Positions 26,101 through 34,409 are shown, counted from the stretch's first letter. The stretch: 64,000 nt of DNA from Hyphomicrobiales bacterium (GCA_900472675.1 UCJA01000006.1:1-64000), one strand, 5' to 3'. Numbers and translations are program-made. The notes: a model not told the origin generated them from the sequence alone.

Positions 26101-27145
26101 ACAGGAATTCCCAGGGGCGTCCGACCACTTCTTCCTCGGTCCAGCCGAAGATGCGGCGCGCGCCCTCATTCCAGCGCAGGATCTTGCCATCGAGATCGAG
26201 AGCGATGATGGCGTAGTCGATGGCACCGTTGAAGATCTGCCGGCTCTGGCGTTCACTGGCCTTCAGCGCCTCGTCCGCGCCGACCCGGCCCGTTACATCG
26301 GTGCCCTGGGCGAAGATGCCGATGACGACGCCGTCCTCGTCGAAAATCGGCTGGTAGACTAGGTCAACGTATTTGCGCTCGACGGGTGCGTTGTCGCCGT
26401 CACGGAACTCGACCGGGAGAGCCCGACCCTCATAGTGGATTCCGCTGCGGTAGACTTCGTCGAGCAGTTCGAAAAAGCCCTGGTCCTGCAGGTCCGGCAA
26501 AGCTTCACGGACCGCCTTGCCCACCACATCGCGATTGCCGACCAGACGTCGGTATGCGGCATTGGTCAATTCGAACACATGGTCCGGTCCGCGCAGCATC
26601 GCGACGAAACCCGGCGCCTGCTCGAACATCCGGCGCAACCGCTCCTGCTCGCCCTGCCGCCAGCGCTCCGCCCGCACCTTGGAGGTGGTTTCCACCACGA
26701 TCGCCATGACGCCGCAGGGCTTGCCGCCTGCATCCATCACCGGCGAATAGTCGAGGTTCAGAAAAACCTGCTCGGGCTGCTCGCTGCGATACAGCGTCAT
26801 TTCCATGTCTTCGTAGCGCAGGGTTTCTCCGCGCAGGACGGCCTTCATGACGTTATCGTTGAATGCGGCGACTTCCGGCCAGGCCTCGCGAACCTTGGCG
26901 CCCAGCAGTTGCGGGTGCCGTGCACCCGAGATCGCGGCATAGGCATCGTTGTAGATCATGATGCCGTCAGCGCCCCAGAGCGTGGCGATTGGAACGGGCG
27001 ATTGCAGGATGGTCGTGATGGTGACCTTGATCGTCTCCGGCCACTGCGCGGGTGACCCCAGCGAGGTGGCGCTCCATCCGAAGCTGCGGATCAGACGGGC
27101 CACGTCGCCGTCATGTGCGAGAAAGTCGAATTCGGTGGGAGTCAT
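23150..27145 (-). CDS. Multi-PAS hybrid histidine kinase with two receiver domains
   Basis: A 1,331-aa soluble kinase. About six PAS domains are seen in order: ~15-155 (LGSPAQWPET...MIYNDAYAAISG), ~170-290, ~305-415 (IIALDLDGKILRWNEGARRIFGW), ~430-545, ~555-680 and ~700-810 (VAVNPAWKATFGW). A HisKA domain with His831 (GVAHDFNNLL) and a full ATPase domain (NLAINARDAM, DTGTGM, GKGTGLGLSM) follow. Two C-terminal receivers carry Asp1121 (FTDVVMPG) and Asp1267 (SDLGLPG). No membrane helix. Its first PAS resembles the sensor of the downstream HWE kinase, suggesting a shared input or relay. Confidence 0.93.
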   Translation of the reverse strand: MTPTEFDFLAHDGDVARLIRSFGWSATSLGSPAQWPETIKVTITTILQSPVPIATLWGADGIMIYNDAYAAISGARHPQLLGAKVREAWPEVAAFNDNVMKAVLRGETLRYEDMEMTLYRSEQPEQVFLNLDYSPVMDAGGKPCGVMAIVVETTSKVRAERWRQGEQERLRRMFEQAPGFVAMLRGPDHVFELTNAAYRRLVGNRDVVGKAVREALPDLQDQGFFELLDEVYRSGIHYEGRALPVEFRDGDNAPVERKYVDLVYQPIFDEDGVVIGIFAQGTDVTGRVGADEALKASERQSRQIFNGAIDYAIIALDLDGKILRWNEGARRIFGWTEEEVVGRPWEFLFAQEDVVSGKPRHAIDSAWELGTAHHDRWHVRKSGDRFWASGSISRILDEAGKPAGVVKVLSDKTQEHLAAQALIEAEARLRRAQEAGGVGVFSLDLETGVLSPTPEFCKIYGLPETGNIPIGQVEVLVAEEDRHTASTMESRRTGLSPLNVEYRIRRASDGQRRVIARKGEFERDAQGKPVRFVGVVQDITDRRRAQRDLRDSEARFRALAQAIPNHVWTARTDGSMEWFNDRTYDYAGMPKGGLEGDGWLQMVHPDDLAKTTAAWQAATATGQTYQIEHRLRDKAGAFRWHIVRGVPIEDETGRIVRWIGTNTDIEEQRETRGKLEELNRTLEQRVTERTAERDRMWRLSTDIMLVADFAATIVAVNPAWKATFGWEEKDLIGQSFVALIHPDDVAATLAEVGKLSEGVTTFSFENRYRARDGSYRTISWTAAPDDAYIHANGRDVTEEREAALALRRTELALQQAQKMEAIGNLTGGVAHDFNNLLQVVAGNLQLLAKDVAGNEKAGRRIANALAGVDRGAKLASQLLAFGRRQPLDPRVVNVGRLIRGMDEMLRRTIGEGIEVETIVSGGLWNTLVDPMQIENALLNLAINARDAMDGFGKLTIEVGNASIDDTYVRLHDDVIPGQYVTLCVTDTGTGMSPEVIEKVFEPFFSTKAEGKGTGLGLSMVYGFVKQTGGHVKIYSEVGHGTTVKIYLPRSFQQEDQEVSHADQPVEGGQETILVAEDDEGVRATVVEMLQELGYRVLKASDAGAALTIIESGIPIDMLFTDVVMPGQLKSAELAVKARERLPGLAVLFTSGYTENSIVHGGRLDPGVQLLSKPYTREALARKIRHGLDNQRQVKLAQEKPRSLPSPVATPQPPPQQGRVLLVEDNVLIRMAMADMLVDLGYEVIEASSAEQALPFLEQGGIDILVSDLGLPGMSGEDFCREVRSRWPQLGIIFATGSDRGPLLEDASRTALLPKPHGLEELKKALQAIEKS

Positions 27146-27307
27146 GATGGCCGGAGCTTGTTTTTCTCCCTATCTAGTTGAGCATTGCCGTCAGGGAAAG
27201 GGGAGGTTGTCCATGACAGTCGAACCGGTTAATCGTTCCCGCCGAAGGATGCGGCCGCACCTTGACCAAGACCGGGAACCTCTCAGGCGGCTTTACGTTT
27301 GCGACGC

Positions 27308-28198
27308 ATGAACCAAAAGCAGGCACCCTCTCCGCGGGCCGGTGACATTCTCACTGTCGGCTCTCATCAAATCCATATTCTCGAATGTGGCGACCGGCGC
27401 GGCAGCGAGGTCGTGATGCTGCACGGCTGCGGCAGCGTGGCCGAAGAGATCGTGATGCCGTTCGAAGACAGCGGATTCCGGATCATCGCGCCGGACCGCC
27501 CCGGCTACGGCTTCAGCTCACAGCTTGCGGCCGGCGCGCGCGGGCCGATCGGCCAGGCCGCATGGCTGGAAAGCCTGTTCGACGGCATGGGACTCAGCCG
27601 GGTTCTCTTAGTCGCGCATTCGCTCGGAAGCGCCGCTGCCCTGCACCTTGCCATCCGTAGGCCGGACCTCGTGCGGGGTATTCTCTTGATCTCGCCGTGC
27701 TGCCGGCCGGTGCCCTTCAAGCCGTTCATCGTGCTTCGTACCGCCGTGGCACCACTGGTCGGCGACGCGGTACGCCGGCATGTCATCGGACGCTGGCCGG
27801 ACTTCTTTCTCGACAAGGGGCTGCGGTCCTCTTCGTTTCCCAATCCTCTTCCGCTTCACCTCTCCGACCTTCCGGCCGGTCATGTGGTAAGCCCCACCGC
27901 CATCCAGACCATGGCCGACGAACTGCGCGCGTTTAACCGCGACATGACAGATCTGCCGGACCTGCCAGCCGAGATCCCGCTGTCGGTGCTGTTCGGCGCA
28001 CGCGATACCGTCATCCAGGCGCCTTGGCATATCGAGTTCCTTCGCCGCCGGCATCCCTCGCCCCTGGTCGAACTGCTGCCGGGTGTTGGCCACCTGCCGC
28101 ATCACGTGGCGCCGGAGCTTGCGGTGCAGATGCTGCGGGATCTTGCGGAGCGCAGCGAAAGCCCCCAGATCGAGGAACCGCGTCTCCACGTCGCCTGA
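27308..28198 (+). CDS. Alpha/beta-hydrolase
   Basis: A 296-aa hydrolase of the alpha/beta fold. The oxyanion region (VVMLHGCGSVAEE), the nucleophile elbow LLVAHSLGSAAALH (AHSLG, alanine in place of the first glycine), an acid in LFGARDTVI and the catalytic histidine in GVGHLPHH are all present. The family covers esterases, lipases, dehalogenases and epoxide hydrolases, so no substrate is given. ATG at 27308 is chosen over a TTG nine bases earlier. The exonuclease-like gene begins 23 bases after its stop. Confidence 0.88.
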   Translation: MNQKQAPSPRAGDILTVGSHQIHILECGDRRGSEVVMLHGCGSVAEEIVMPFEDSGFRIIAPDRPGYGFSSQLAAGARGPIGQAAWLESLFDGMGLSRVLLVAHSLGSAAALHLAIRRPDLVRGILLISPCCRPVPFKPFIVLRTAVAPLVGDAVRRHVIGRWPDFFLDKGLRSSSFPNPLPLHLSDLPAGHVVSPTAIQTMADELRAFNRDMTDLPDLPAEIPLSVLFGARDTVIQAPWHIEFLRRRHPSPLVELLPGVGHLPHHVAPELAVQMLRDLAERSESPQIEEPRLHVA

Positions 28199-28221
28199 CC
28201 TCACTTAACCCAGGGCTCGGC

Positions 28222-28767
28222 ATGATCGTCTTTCTGGATTTCGAGGCCTCGTCACTTGGCAAGAACAGTTACCCGGTCGAGGTTGCCTGGGTGTTTGAGG
28301 ACGGGCGTTCGGTCACTCACCTGATCCGACCTACGCCGAAATGGACGGACTGGGCCTATGAAGCGGAAAAGATCCACGGCATCACCCGGGGAAAGCTGCT
28401 GAACGAAGGCGTGCCGGTCTTCGACGTGGCCGAGGAAATGCTGCGGGAGCTTTCCGGCCATTCGCTCTTTGCCAGCGCCCCGTCCTGGGATGGCAAGTGG
28501 CTGAGCGCCCTACTGCGTGCGGCGGGACATCCGCGCCACGCCCTGCGGCTTGCCAAATCCGACGATGCCTTTGCGGATGCAGCCCGCCAGGCAGCAGGCC
28601 CGACGACGCCCTTGAGAGAGATCCGCAAGCTGGTGGCGCAAGTGATCGCCGAGACCGAGCCTCTGGTTTCCCCGGCGCATAGAGCGCTTCCCGATGCACA
28701 GCTGGAGCTCGAGCGGTGGCGCAGGGTGCGGCAGGCCGCAGCGGAGCGTCTCGGACCTGCCGATTGA
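28222..28767 (+). CDS. DEDDh-type 3'-5' exonuclease-like protein
   Basis: A 181-aa protein with the exonuclease core: FLDFEASSLG (first Asp and Glu), EKIHGIT, a middle aspartate in SAPSWDGKWL, and HRALPDAQ giving the H-x4-D end of the DEDDh signature. These residues bind two metal ions that remove nucleotides from 3' ends in RNase T / DnaQ-type proteins. The normal DxE is present as D-F-E. The protein is shorter than DnaQ and has no polymerase-contact tail. Real start taken at ATG 28222; the open frame extends upstream inside the hydrolase gene. Confidence 0.8.
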   Translation: MIVFLDFEASSLGKNSYPVEVAWVFEDGRSVTHLIRPTPKWTDWAYEAEKIHGITRGKLLNEGVPVFDVAEEMLRELSGHSLFASAPSWDGKWLSALLRAAGHPRHALRLAKSDDAFADAARQAAGPTTPLREIRKLVAQVIAETEPLVSPAHRALPDAQLELERWRRVRQAAAERLGPAD

Positions 28768-28791
28768 CCGGCCCCGGCAGGTGACTTCCCA

Positions 28792-30762
28792 TCAAGCCAG
28801 TTGCGGCAGCATAAAGCCCTCGAAGAACCCCGTCAGTTCCTGATAGGCGTCCAGCGGCAGGACATGCGCCACATACTGGTCGGGCCGCACGATGACCATG
28901 CAGCCCTGTTGCCGGTCGATCATGCGCAGGTCGAAGATATCCTGGCCGGCCTGCAGATCGGGGCAGAACATCTTTTCGTAGTCGATCAGGCCGTGGCGAC
29001 CCTTGCGGGGAAGCAGCAGCGGCGGCATGTGCTGGAGTGGCAGATCGCGGTGGGGCTGCTGGAAGATGGCGCGCAGATCGATTGCGGCATCCACATCCTT
29101 GCCCTGCGGCGTGAACCGCCGGACCGGCGATTGCGCAGAGGTCCCGAGGAATTCGCAGAGGCGGCGGATCGGTGCGTCATCGGCTGCCGGATCGTCAGCG
29201 CCCGCGAAGGCAAAGATGCGCCAGCGCCCGTCGGCCTTGACCGTATGTCCCAGGTGCATGGGCCGTGCATCGGCCAGGCGCACCACCGGTGCGGAATGGA
29301 AGCGCATGCCGATCGGAAAGCCCTGCGCCAGATGCTGGTTGGTGGACGGGCCTGTCAGCCGCGAGGGCGTGTAGCGGGTGGCGGTGCCGGCCGTATAGCG
29401 TCCGAAGCGGACGAAATACTCCTGAACCTCCGAGGGTTCGACGCCCTGCGGGTTCGACGGGCTCTTCAAAGGCGCGCTGAGCAGAGTTGCCCATTCGCGG
29501 TCGAAGCGGATGAGATCGCTCGCGATCGCCTGCCGCTCTGCCGAATAGCTGTGCAGAAGGTTGGCGGGCGATCGGCCCTCTAGAACCGCGGCCAGCTTCC
29601 AGCCGAGGTTCAGCCCGTCCTGCATGGAGACGTTCATCCCCTGCCCCGCCTTCGGGCTATGCGTGTGGCAGGCATCCCCGGCGATGAAGACATGCGGCAG
29701 CCGGTGCGCGGCATCGGCTTCGGGCACGTCGTCGAACTTGTCGCACAGCCGCTGGCCGATCTCGTAGACCGACCACCAAGCGACCTCCTTCACCTCGATC
29801 GTATGGGGATGAATGATGCGGTTGACCGCCGAGATCAGGTGATCCACCGTAAGGTTGCGGCTCGCCACCCGCTCGTTCTCGTTGAGCTTGTCCACCTCCA
29901 CATAGATGCGCACCAGATAGCCGCCTTCGCGGGGGATGAGCACGATGCTGCCCTCGCCGGCCGACTGGATGAGCGACTTCAGTCGGATATCGGGAAAGTC
30001 CGTGACCGCCAGCACGTCCATGACGCCCCAGGCGTGGTTGGCGGAATCGCCCTGCAGGGTGCGACCGATGGACTTGCGCACCGTGCTGCGTGCACCGTCA
30101 CAGCCGACCACGTAGCGGGCGCGGACTGTTTCCACTTCGCCTTCGTGCCCGGCATCGAGCCGTTCCAGCCGGACCGTCACCGGATGATCGGGTGCATCCT
30201 GATCGACCGTGAGATCGAGAAGACGACGCCCGTAATGCGGCTCCAGCCGGGTCGGCGCGTTGCGCATGGTGTCGAGGTAGAACTGGTGGACCCGCGCCTG
30301 GTTGAGGATCACGTGGGGGAATTCGGACAGGCCCTGCTCCGTGTCGTCGACGCGGCCGCTGCGCATAATCCGGCTGCGGTCCGTGTCGTCCGGTTTCCAG
30401 AAGCTGGTTTCGTTGACCCAGTAGGCTTCCTTCAGCACGCGCTCGGCAAAGCCGAAGGCTTCGAACATCTCCATGGTCCGGCAGGCGATACCATCCGCCT
30501 GGCCCAATTGCAGCGGACCCGGCTTCTGATCAACAATGCAGGTGCGGATGGTCGGAAAGGCCGACAACTGGGCGCCAAGTGTCAGCCCAGCCGGACCGCA
30601 GCCGACGATCAGGACATCGACTTCGTCCGGGACATTGGCCGCCAAAGGTACCGGCTGGACTTGCCCTGGCGCCTCGTCTGGGGCTTGGTGCGCGTCAAAC
30701 GAAGGGTGGGGATCCGAAACATGGGGATCGCCGGTCCTGAAACCGTTAAGGTGGAACTGCAT
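28792..30762 (-). CDS. mobA: FAD-dependent 3-hydroxybenzoate 4-monooxygenase (MobA-like)
   Basis: A 656-aa class A flavoprotein hydroxylase. The N-terminus MQFHLNGFRTGDP and the segments VDVLIVGCGPAGLTLGAQL (GxGxxG), QADGIACRTMEMFEAFGFA, VGCDGARSTVRK (DG motif) and FIAGDACHTHSPKAGQGMN (GD motif) match the Comamonas testosteroni MobA / phenol 2-monooxygenase group. The C-terminal 180 residues are the thioredoxin-like dimerisation domain. It would hydroxylate 3-hydroxybenzoate to protocatechuate using NADPH and oxygen. ATG at 30762 is preferred (GGAGG nine bases upstream). No ring-cleavage genes lie beside it. The divergent MarR gene is the likely regulator. Confidence 0.88.
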   Translation of the reverse strand: MQFHLNGFRTGDPHVSDPHPSFDAHQAPDEAPGQVQPVPLAANVPDEVDVLIVGCGPAGLTLGAQLSAFPTIRTCIVDQKPGPLQLGQADGIACRTMEMFEAFGFAERVLKEAYWVNETSFWKPDDTDRSRIMRSGRVDDTEQGLSEFPHVILNQARVHQFYLDTMRNAPTRLEPHYGRRLLDLTVDQDAPDHPVTVRLERLDAGHEGEVETVRARYVVGCDGARSTVRKSIGRTLQGDSANHAWGVMDVLAVTDFPDIRLKSLIQSAGEGSIVLIPREGGYLVRIYVEVDKLNENERVASRNLTVDHLISAVNRIIHPHTIEVKEVAWWSVYEIGQRLCDKFDDVPEADAAHRLPHVFIAGDACHTHSPKAGQGMNVSMQDGLNLGWKLAAVLEGRSPANLLHSYSAERQAIASDLIRFDREWATLLSAPLKSPSNPQGVEPSEVQEYFVRFGRYTAGTATRYTPSRLTGPSTNQHLAQGFPIGMRFHSAPVVRLADARPMHLGHTVKADGRWRIFAFAGADDPAADDAPIRRLCEFLGTSAQSPVRRFTPQGKDVDAAIDLRAIFQQPHRDLPLQHMPPLLLPRKGRHGLIDYEKMFCPDLQAGQDIFDLRMIDRQQGCMVIVRPDQYVAHVLPLDAYQELTGFFEGFMLPQLA

Positions 30763-30838
30763 GGTCATTTTCCTCCCGAACCATCCTGCCAGCGACGGCT
30801 CCCACTCCCAGGCCCTTCGCTCGACATCTCATTTATAA

Positions 30839-30866
30839 TCAGTATACTGACTATCAGCATTAGTCA
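30839..30866. promoter_or_regulatory. Putative MarR operator in the mobA-marR intergenic region
   Basis: TCAGTATACTGA at 30839-30850 is a perfect 12-bp palindrome. It overlaps the left arm of a second inverted repeat, TGACTA-n7-TAGTCA (30848-30853 and 30861-30866). Both lie between two divergent starts, 11 to 12 bases before marR, and the surrounding AT-rich sequence (TTGACT and TATACT/TATAAA on the minus strand) looks like promoter material for mobA. Confidence 0.6.
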
Positions 30867-30877
30867 ACGCGGGCGAA

Positions 30878-31375
30878 ATGGAGAACGCGATGAGAGACAA
30901 CAATGAGATGCCCGGACACCTCGCCCGCCGGTTCCAGCAGATCGCGGTCGCCATTTTCCATGCGGAGGTGGAGGAAGCGGGATACGACCTGACGCCGGTG
31001 CAATATGCCGCGCTTGCGGCGCTGGAGCACAATCCGGGGATCGACCAGGCCACGCTTGCGGGGCAGATTGCCTATGACCGGACGACGATCACCGGGGTCA
31101 TCGACCGGCTGGTGCAGAAGGGGTTAATGCTGCGGCTGGCCAGTCCGCGAGACCGGCGTGCCAATGTGCTGGAGCTGACGGACGAGGGCCACCGGGTGTT
31201 GCAAGGCGTCGTGCCGGCGGTAGAGGCTGCCCAGGACGTGATGCTTCGCGGGCTGACACCTGAGGAAGCTGCCGAATTCCTGCGACTGTTCCGCAAGGCA
31301 ATCAGCGCGGTCAACGATCTGAGCCGGGCACCACTGCGATCGTCGCCCGCGGCTGCGGACGCCAAGTCCGAGTAG
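30878..31375 (+). CDS. MarR-family transcriptional regulator
   Basis: A 165-aa winged-helix regulator. LARRFQQIAVAIFHAEVEEAG forms the dimerisation helix, LTPVQYAALAALEHNPGIDQATLAG the first helices, and YDRTTITGVIDRLVQKGLMLRLASPRDRRANVLELTDEG the recognition helix and DxRxxxLxLT wing. MarR proteins usually repress a divergent operon and release DNA when bound to a phenolic or aromatic ligand; 3-hydroxybenzoate is the obvious candidate here. Palindromes in the shared intergenic space fit autoregulation plus control of mobA. Confidence 0.93.
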   Translation: MENAMRDNNEMPGHLARRFQQIAVAIFHAEVEEAGYDLTPVQYAALAALEHNPGIDQATLAGQIAYDRTTITGVIDRLVQKGLMLRLASPRDRRANVLELTDEGHRVLQGVVPAVEAAQDVMLRGLTPEEAAEFLRLFRKAISAVNDLSRAPLRSSPAAADAKSE

Positions 31376-31525
31376 CAGCAACCGTGCCCTGACGCGGCCT
31401 CTCTGGCTCCCGTCCGTGAATATTCGCAGGCAATGATATGCAATCACGTTTGAGGGAACGAAACCGCCGCTTGTGAATTGTGCGTCCGAACACTGAAACC
31501 ACAACAACATATTCGGAGGCTCATC

Positions 31526-31603
31526 ATGGGACGCGGTATTCTTCTCTGGCTGCTTGGTATTCCACTGCCGATCATCATCCTGCTCGTTCTCTTCCTGCGT
31601 TGA
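31526..31603 (+). CDS. 25-aa hydrophobic membrane peptide
   Basis: Starts MGRGILLWLLGIPLP and continues as isoleucine/leucine (IIILLVLFLR) to TGA. GGAGG sits eight bases before ATG. Almost the whole peptide is hydrophobic with one arginine at each end, so it should span the membrane once with a proline kink (GIPLP). I recall near-identical short peptides annotated in other rhizobia, which supports it being real, but I cannot check this here. The next gene starts 11 bases after its stop, so they are probably co-transcribed. Confidence 0.65.
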   Translation: MGRGILLWLLGIPLPIIILLVLFLR

Positions 31604-31614
31604 GGAGAAGAGAG

Positions 31615-32526
31615 ATGGCGTACACACCCACTAGCGGGACTTCGGCCATGCCGATCGAGTCCTCCAAGTCGGCTATCAACTGGGGGCCGATCATCGGCGG
31701 TGCAGCTTCTGCCATCGGCGTTACGCTGATCCTCGTCATGTTCGGTTCGGGTCTTGGCCTGACGATGGTTTCGCCTTGGTCGGACCAGAGCAGCTCGGCT
31801 GCGACGGTCGGCATCAGCGCGGCAATCTGGCTGGTTGTCGTACAGTGGCTTTCGGCTGCTCTTGGCGGTTACGTCACAGGCCGCCTGCGCACCAAGTGGG
31901 CCGCCGTACACACGGATGAAGTGTTCTTCCGTGATACGGCACATGGTTTCGTAACCTGGGCCGTTGCCACGATCATCGTTGCCGGTTTCCTGACCTCGTC
32001 GCTGTCGTCGCTTGCCGGTGCTGGTGCACAGGCTGTCGGCACTGCCGCCCAGACTGCAGGTATCGCCGGTTCTGCTGCTGCCGCCTCGTCTTCTGACGAG
32101 ACGTCCAGCAATCCTGCGACGTCCTACTTCACCGACGCGCTTCTTCGCCCGCAGCAGATTGCTGCCAATGCGCAGAACGATAACGGTGCTGCTACGGCTG
32201 AAATCTCCCGTATCCTGCTGAACGGCGCTGCCGCCGGCGAGATCCCGGAAGACGACAAGACCTACATGGCCAACATCGTTGCTGCCCGCACCGGTCTTTC
32301 GCCTGAAGAGGCCAAGGGGCGCGTTGATACCGTCCTGAAGCGGATCGAAGACGCCAAGGTTGCTGCCCAGCAGACAGCTGACGAAGCCCGCAAGGGTGCA
32401 GCCACTACGGCTCTCGTTGGTGCCCTGTCGCTTCTGGTTGGCGCCTTCATCTCCTGCGCTGCCGCTGCCCTTGGTGGTCGCCAGCGCGATGAAGACGAAG
32501 ACCTGATCGTCACCGGTCGCATCTAA
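31615..32526 (+). CDS. Hypothetical inner-membrane protein, 303 aa
   Basis: Start at 31615 with GAGGAGAAGAGA upstream; upstream in-frame codons were excluded because they overlap the 25-aa peptide gene. The protein has helices at about 25-50 (INWGPIIGGAASAIGVTLIL), 60-85, 110-135 and 275-295, a Ser/Ala-rich extracytoplasmic loop and a helical domain (about 200-270). Similar 'INWGxIxxGA' proteins in rhizobia are sometimes labelled PhnA-like, but there is no sign of phosphonate chemistry. Function unknown. A perfect TTCG-loop terminator follows. Confidence 0.75.
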   Translation: MAYTPTSGTSAMPIESSKSAINWGPIIGGAASAIGVTLILVMFGSGLGLTMVSPWSDQSSSAATVGISAAIWLVVVQWLSAALGGYVTGRLRTKWAAVHTDEVFFRDTAHGFVTWAVATIIVAGFLTSSLSSLAGAGAQAVGTAAQTAGIAGSAAAASSSDETSSNPATSYFTDALLRPQQIAANAQNDNGAATAEISRILLNGAAAGEIPEDDKTYMANIVAARTGLSPEEAKGRVDTVLKRIEDAKVAAQQTADEARKGAATTALVGALSLLVGAFISCAAAALGGRQRDEDEDLIVTGRI

Positions 32527-32543
32527 CACCCATCACACCCCCG

Positions 32544-32570
32544 AAAAGGGCGCTTCGGCGCCCTTTTTTT
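32544..32570 (+). terminator. Intrinsic terminator after the 303-aa membrane protein
   Basis: AAAAGGGCGC-TTCG-GCGCCCTTTT stem-loop, perfect 10-bp stem with TTCG tetraloop, continuing into Ts through 32570. Confidence 0.92.
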
Positions 32571-32668
32571 CGTTCGGGCGCCCTCGCCAAAGCGACAGGC
32601 CATTGCCTTGCAGCGCGGCTGGCTTAAGACTGGTTTCGACGTTTAGTCGACCATATGAGGAAACAGCC

Positions 32669-32806
32669 ATGGCCAAGGGCCAAGTACGCAGCAACCGCGA
32701 AACGCGTAAGCCGAAGAAGGACAAGGCGGCTCCCGCAGCCGCTCCGACCCTGGGGTCGCAGGTGAAGCTCGCCGGTGGAAGCGATTCCAGCAAGAAGTCC
32801 AAGTAA
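32669..32806 (+). CDS. Small basic protein, 45 aa
   Basis: MAKGQVRSNRETRKPKKDKA followed by an Ala/Pro stretch and a Lys/Ser tail (SDSSKKSK). Highly basic and probably disordered; AGGAAA lies upstream of the ATG. Short lysine-rich proteins opening MAKGQxRSN are widespread in rhizobia and of unknown function; nucleic-acid binding is possible from charge alone. Confidence 0.65.
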   Translation: MAKGQVRSNRETRKPKKDKAAPAAAPTLGSQVKLAGGSDSSKKSK

Positions 32807-32903
32807 TCTGACGCCGGCAGCCTAGCTGCTTGCACGATCCCGCTGCCGCTCCCTGTCGAGCGACAGCCCTCCTTCTATCGGCCGCATGGGCCGATCAAGG
32901 ATT

Positions 32904-34409
32904 TCAGGCTTCCTGCACTTCCTTGGTCTGGACCAGCTCCGGCTTCTGATCCTTGCGGACCGCTTCGCCACGGCGCGGATGCGGAACCAGCAGGCAGGCC
33001 GGAATAATCAGGACCGCAATCACCAGCATCACCAGGAAGGTGGAATGCAGCGCCTGCTGCAGCGCCAGCCGGATGGATTCACCATCGGTTAGAACCGCGC
33101 CGGTGCCGTTCAGCAACGTGCGCAGCTGATCGGGCGAGATGGCCTGGCCGTTGGTGGCGTGCGCCAGGCCATAGGTCAGCACGGCACCCAGCACCGCGGC
33201 ACCGAGCGTGCTGCCCAGATTCCGTGAAAAGACGTTGGAGGCGGTGGCGCTGCCGCGCTGGGACCAGTCGACGCTTTCCTGCGTCAGCACCAGCGCGCCG
33301 ATGTTGAGCAGCCCCATGCCAAGGCCCATGACGAGTGATCCGACGCCTGCCAGCACCGGTGAACTGGTGGGCGACAGGAAGCACAGGAACAGCGTGCCGA
33401 TCGGGATCAGCACTGAGCCCACCACCATGATCGGTCGCAGGCCAACGCGATGGTATGTGCGCGAGGCGATAGTGGCGCCGGTCGGCCAGCCAAGCAGCAG
33501 CGCGGTCAGCGCGAAACCAGCCACCAGCGGCGACCGGTTGAGAACCGTCTGCACATACATGGGCAGGAAGGTCGTCAGGCCCATGATCGACATGCTGGCG
33601 AAGAAAACAGCGACGTTGGAGAAGGCAATCGGCCGCTTCAGCCAGAGCTCGGGCGCCACCATGGGCGCTTCGGCGCGGCGTTCCTGCCAGATGAAAGCGA
33701 CCAGCGTCACGGCGAAGACGGCAAAGGCGATCAGCGTCGCGCTGGAGGAGGCACTCTCCATCTCCGTCAGCCCGATCATCAGGGCCGAGATCGACAGTGC
33801 AAACAGGCCAGCGCCAAGCACGTCGATGGAGACCGATCGCGACTGCTTTTCCTCATGCAGGAAGAAGACGAAGCCGAGGGCGGCCAAAATGCCGACCGGA
33901 ACATTGATCCAGAAGATCCAGGCCCAGGGCAAGTTGTGGATGATGACGCTGCCCAGCAGCGGCCCGACGACTGCCGACAGGGCCCAGACGCTGGCGAGAT
34001 AGCCCTGCACCTTGCCGCGCTGGGCACCGGGGAAGAGATCTGCAACCACCGTCATGGCGACCGGCTGGATGGCCCCGGCGCCGATGCCCTGCAGCAGGCG
34101 GAAGACGATCATCGAGGGCATGGACCAGGCAAAACCGCAGAGCACGGAGGCTGCGAGGAACAGCGCGATGCCGAGAAGGATCATCGGCTTGCGGCCATAG
34201 ATATCAGAAAGCTTGCCGAAGACCACGGTCATGGCCGTCTGGCTCAAGAGGAAGGCCGAGAAGACCCAGCTGTAGAGATTGATCTGGCCCAGCTGTGCTG
34301 CAATCTGCGGCATGGCCGTCGAAACGATGGTCGCCTCGATGGCAATCATCGCCATGGATGCCATGACCGCGGCGACGACCAGTGCGCGATGAGAACGGTT
34401 TTCAGTCAT
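32904..34409 (-). CDS. MFS multidrug transporter, DHA2 (EmrB) family
   Basis: A 501-aa inner-membrane exporter with 14 predicted helices. The start MTENRSHRALVVAAVMAS and the motif EATIVSTAMPQIAAQL in the first helix are typical; motif A appears as GKLSDIYGRKPM and motif C-like sequence as LLQGIGAGAIQPVAMTVV. DHA2 proteins use the proton gradient to expel drugs, dyes or toxic metabolites. An adaptor such as EmrA is not adjacent, so it probably works alone or with a distant partner. ATG at 34409 is chosen from the family start; the frame extends upstream to 34442. Confidence 0.92.
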   Translation of the reverse strand: MTENRSHRALVVAAVMASMAMIAIEATIVSTAMPQIAAQLGQINLYSWVFSAFLLSQTAMTVVFGKLSDIYGRKPMILLGIALFLAASVLCGFAWSMPSMIVFRLLQGIGAGAIQPVAMTVVADLFPGAQRGKVQGYLASVWALSAVVGPLLGSVIIHNLPWAWIFWINVPVGILAALGFVFFLHEEKQSRSVSIDVLGAGLFALSISALMIGLTEMESASSSATLIAFAVFAVTLVAFIWQERRAEAPMVAPELWLKRPIAFSNVAVFFASMSIMGLTTFLPMYVQTVLNRSPLVAGFALTALLLGWPTGATIASRTYHRVGLRPIMVVGSVLIPIGTLFLCFLSPTSSPVLAGVGSLVMGLGMGLLNIGALVLTQESVDWSQRGSATASNVFSRNLGSTLGAAVLGAVLTYGLAHATNGQAISPDQLRTLLNGTGAVLTDGESIRLALQQALHSTFLVMLVIAVLIIPACLLVPHPRRGEAVRKDQKPELVQTKEVQEA

